From positions 1-6,761 of the forward strand of contig CAZAYB010000173.1 of assembly GCA_964489215.1 (NCBI GenBank): a DNA stretch of 6,761 bases, in the 5' to 3' direction. Below, one piece after another: positions 5,371-6,761 of this stretch. The stretch's first letter is position 1; the number at the start of each line of letters is the position of its first letter. The DNA comes from CAZAYB01 sp964489215. Lineage in GTDB: Bacteria; Planctomycetota; Phycisphaerae; Sedimentisphaerales; Anaerohalosphaeraceae. The translations under genes and the position numbers were made by a program. Below the pieces are notes generated by a model. The model was not told the DNA's origin, did no database searches, and saw nothing but the letters and a program-made list of their open reading frames with translations.

Positions 5371-6761
5371 CTATAACCCGTCGGCAATTTCCTTTGCGAT
5401 GTCATTAATGGACTTGCGAACCACACTGCTGCCCCCTTCTGTCATTATACTGAAAATAAATTTACCCTTATCGGTTTCCGTAATCCCGGAAAATGACCTC
5501 ACTTTGCTGATATAACCTGTTTTTCCGCGTATTTTACCTTTATATCTTGAATCGTTAAAATATTTGTCAACCGTACCGCTTTGGCCTCCAACCGCCAATG
5601 AGGAACGGAACATTTCCCATGAACCGGAATTGTAAACATCCAGCAATACCTTTACTATAGCGTTTGGGCTTAGCCTGTTTTCCCTGCTTAGCCCCCTGCC
5701 GTCATCGAGTTTATACTCATCTGAATCAATACCCAGCGAAGAAAGATACCTGCCAATAAGAGTCAGTCCATGGGGCCATTCACCATTTATCCTGCCGGTA
5801 GTATTTTCTGCCGATATAGTCTTGACAAGCGACTCAGCAGCGAGAGCATAACTGTCGCGGTTACATCTTAAGAGAACCTCTGAGATAGGAGTCTGGTGCA
5901 CCCAGAAAATCTTAATGCTGTTGTTTTTTTTTACATATTTTTCTATCAGCTTACCGGTTACATTGATTCTGTTTTCAGCAAGCTTCTCAGCCATTATATA
6001 TCCAAAAAAAGCGCCCGGCCTTTCTATCGCAACATCAAAGGCAGCTTCTTTTCTGCATTTCCCGAAAACCGTAATTTTATTGGCTGTACCGTTTCTGTAA
6101 GAACCAACAGCACTTGAACCGGTGGACTTTGCCCGGGTTTTGTCGATGATAGTAACGTATCCGGTCCGGGGCTCAGCTGTAACTTTGACCACGCCCCCGT
6201 AGTTTTTGGTATGAATCTTGATGCAGTTGCCGTTATAATTTAATCCGCTCACCTCGCAGGCATAAGAGCGGTTCAGCTGATCTTTGGGCCAGTTTGGATG
6301 CACAAGATTGTTGTCAAAAAAAGTACTGTCTATAATAATATTATCAATTTGATTAATATTCATCGATTTTAGCCTGTCAATAATCTGACGATGAACCCAA
6401 CCGCTTTGCCTGTTATATTTTTCATCAGTTATCTCATCTTCAAGCAGCGGATCGCCCTGCCCTATTATTACCATATTATTATTCAGCAATCCTGCAAAAG
6501 TCTTAAACTTGTAAGCATCTCCGAGATATTTTAACGCCGCCGCTGACACTACAAGCTTCATATTGGATGCGGGTATCATCGGTTCATGACTTCGAAGCTG
6601 ATAAAGCACAGTGCCGCATTCAGCACGGGCTACCATCACCGCAAACCGCGCCTTTTTATTTACCTTGCGGTTGATTACAGAATTTATTCTCCCTGCAAGA
6701 CCGCCGTATAAATTAGCGGTCAGGAACACTGCCAAAAATATTGATACTAACAGTCTGATTT
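5371..6761 (-). CDS. dacB: PBP4-type D-Ala-D-Ala carboxypeptidase/endopeptidase (S13), 5' end cut
   Basis: This is a low-molecular-mass penicillin-binding protein that trims or cuts peptidoglycan peptides outside the cytoplasmic membrane. The frame is open through base 6761, so the start lies beyond the window. The first complete codons read IRLLVSIFLAVFLTA, a signal-peptide core, so an in-frame TTG at 6735 is not the true start. Counting from that TTG as residue 1, the catalytic SxxK is S57-N-M-K60 (PASNMK) and KTG is 405-407 (RGKTGY). Other family landmarks are IIGQGDPLL (90-98), the LNYNGNCI region (165-172), DDGRGLSR (344-351) and GGQSGT (383-388). The second active-site motif, normally SxN in a context like NRDSxNLxAE, reads S295-Y-A297, so the Asn is replaced by Ala. 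At least 462 residues are visible, close to the 477 of E. coli PBP4. It converges on the DUF21 gene with a 56-base gap and no clear terminator. The family is certain; full activity is not. Confidence 0.94.
   Translation of the reverse strand, partial: IRLLVSIFLAVFLTANLYGGLAGRINSVINRKVNKKARFAVMVARAECGTVLYQLRSHEPMIPASNMKLVVSAAALKYLGDAYKFKTFAGLLNNNMVIIGQGDPLLEDEITDEKYNRQSGWVHRQIIDRLKSMNINQIDNIIIDSTFFDNNLVHPNWPKDQLNRSYACEVSGLNYNGNCIKIHTKNYGGVVKVTAEPRTGYVTIIDKTRAKSTGSSAVGSYRNGTANKITVFGKCRKEAAFDVAIERPGAFFGYIMAEKLAENRINVTGKLIEKYVKKNNSIKIFWVHQTPISEVLLRCNRDSYALAAESLVKTISAENTTGRINGEWPHGLTLIGRYLSSLGIDSDEYKLDDGRGLSRENRLSPNAIVKVLLDVYNSGSWEMFRSSLAVGGQSGTVDKYFNDSRYKGKIRGKTGYISKVRSFSGITETDKGKFIFSIMTEGGSSVVRKSINDIAKEIADGL

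Noticed and set aside
5896..6117. Two overlapping plus-strand frames inside dacB
   Set aside because: They are shadows opposite well-supported S13 peptidase sequence, with low-complexity hydrophobic content and no ribosome site.

Overview
The window is about 6.8 kb of moderately AT-rich bacterial chromosome carrying seven protein genes. No RNA genes, insertion sequences, CRISPR arrays or prophage parts are visible. Two genes run off the ends: a TPR protein on the left and a PBP4-type peptidase on the right. The gene content (a sensor-less soluble histidine kinase with an H-box reading HEINNILTPLENYAQLA, an orphan receiver protein, paired DUF21/CBS membrane proteins and an S13 D-Ala-D-Ala carboxypeptidase) suggests a Gram-negative-type bacterium that makes peptidoglycan. 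A planctomycete of the Phycisphaerae/Sedimentisphaerales kind is my best guess. It rests on recalled resemblance of the kinase H-box and of the 85-residue small protein to proteins from that group, not on a search, and is a low-to-moderate confidence inference.

Layout. On the minus strand, reading leftward from a divergent intergenic region at about 2027-2215, come an 85-residue conserved-looking unknown protein (2026-1769), a single-domain response regulator (1705-1238), a 282-base gap holding a possible terminator, and a TPR protein (955 to beyond the left edge). On the plus strand, reading rightward from the same region, come a soluble histidine kinase (2216-2986), a full-length DUF21-CBS-CorC_HlyC protein of the CNNM/CorC type (3027-4316), and a shorter DUF21-CBS paralogue (4313-5314) that overlaps it by four bases. 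A converging dacB-like gene (from beyond the right edge to 5371) ends 56 bases from the last plus-strand gene. No classic terminator is visible between them.

How the genes may work together. The kinase and receiver protein sit on opposite sides of one divergent regulatory region and could be a split two-component pair. The kinase has no sensor domain and the receiver has no output domain, so input and output would have to come through protein partners. The two DUF21 proteins are probably co-translated and may form a heteromeric ion (Mg2+-type) transporter in which only the first subunit keeps the canonical second CBS motif and the C-terminal CorC_HlyC domain. The dacB product works outside the cytoplasmic membrane on peptidoglycan.

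Several starts are refined here. The response regulator most likely starts at the ATG at 1705, not the TTG at 1726. The dacB reading frame continues through the right edge with a signal peptide, so its start is outside the window. Two genes without a Shine-Dalgarno sequence (1769-2026 and 3027-4316) share TTAGTAT exactly six bases before the start codon, which suggests leaderless transcripts.
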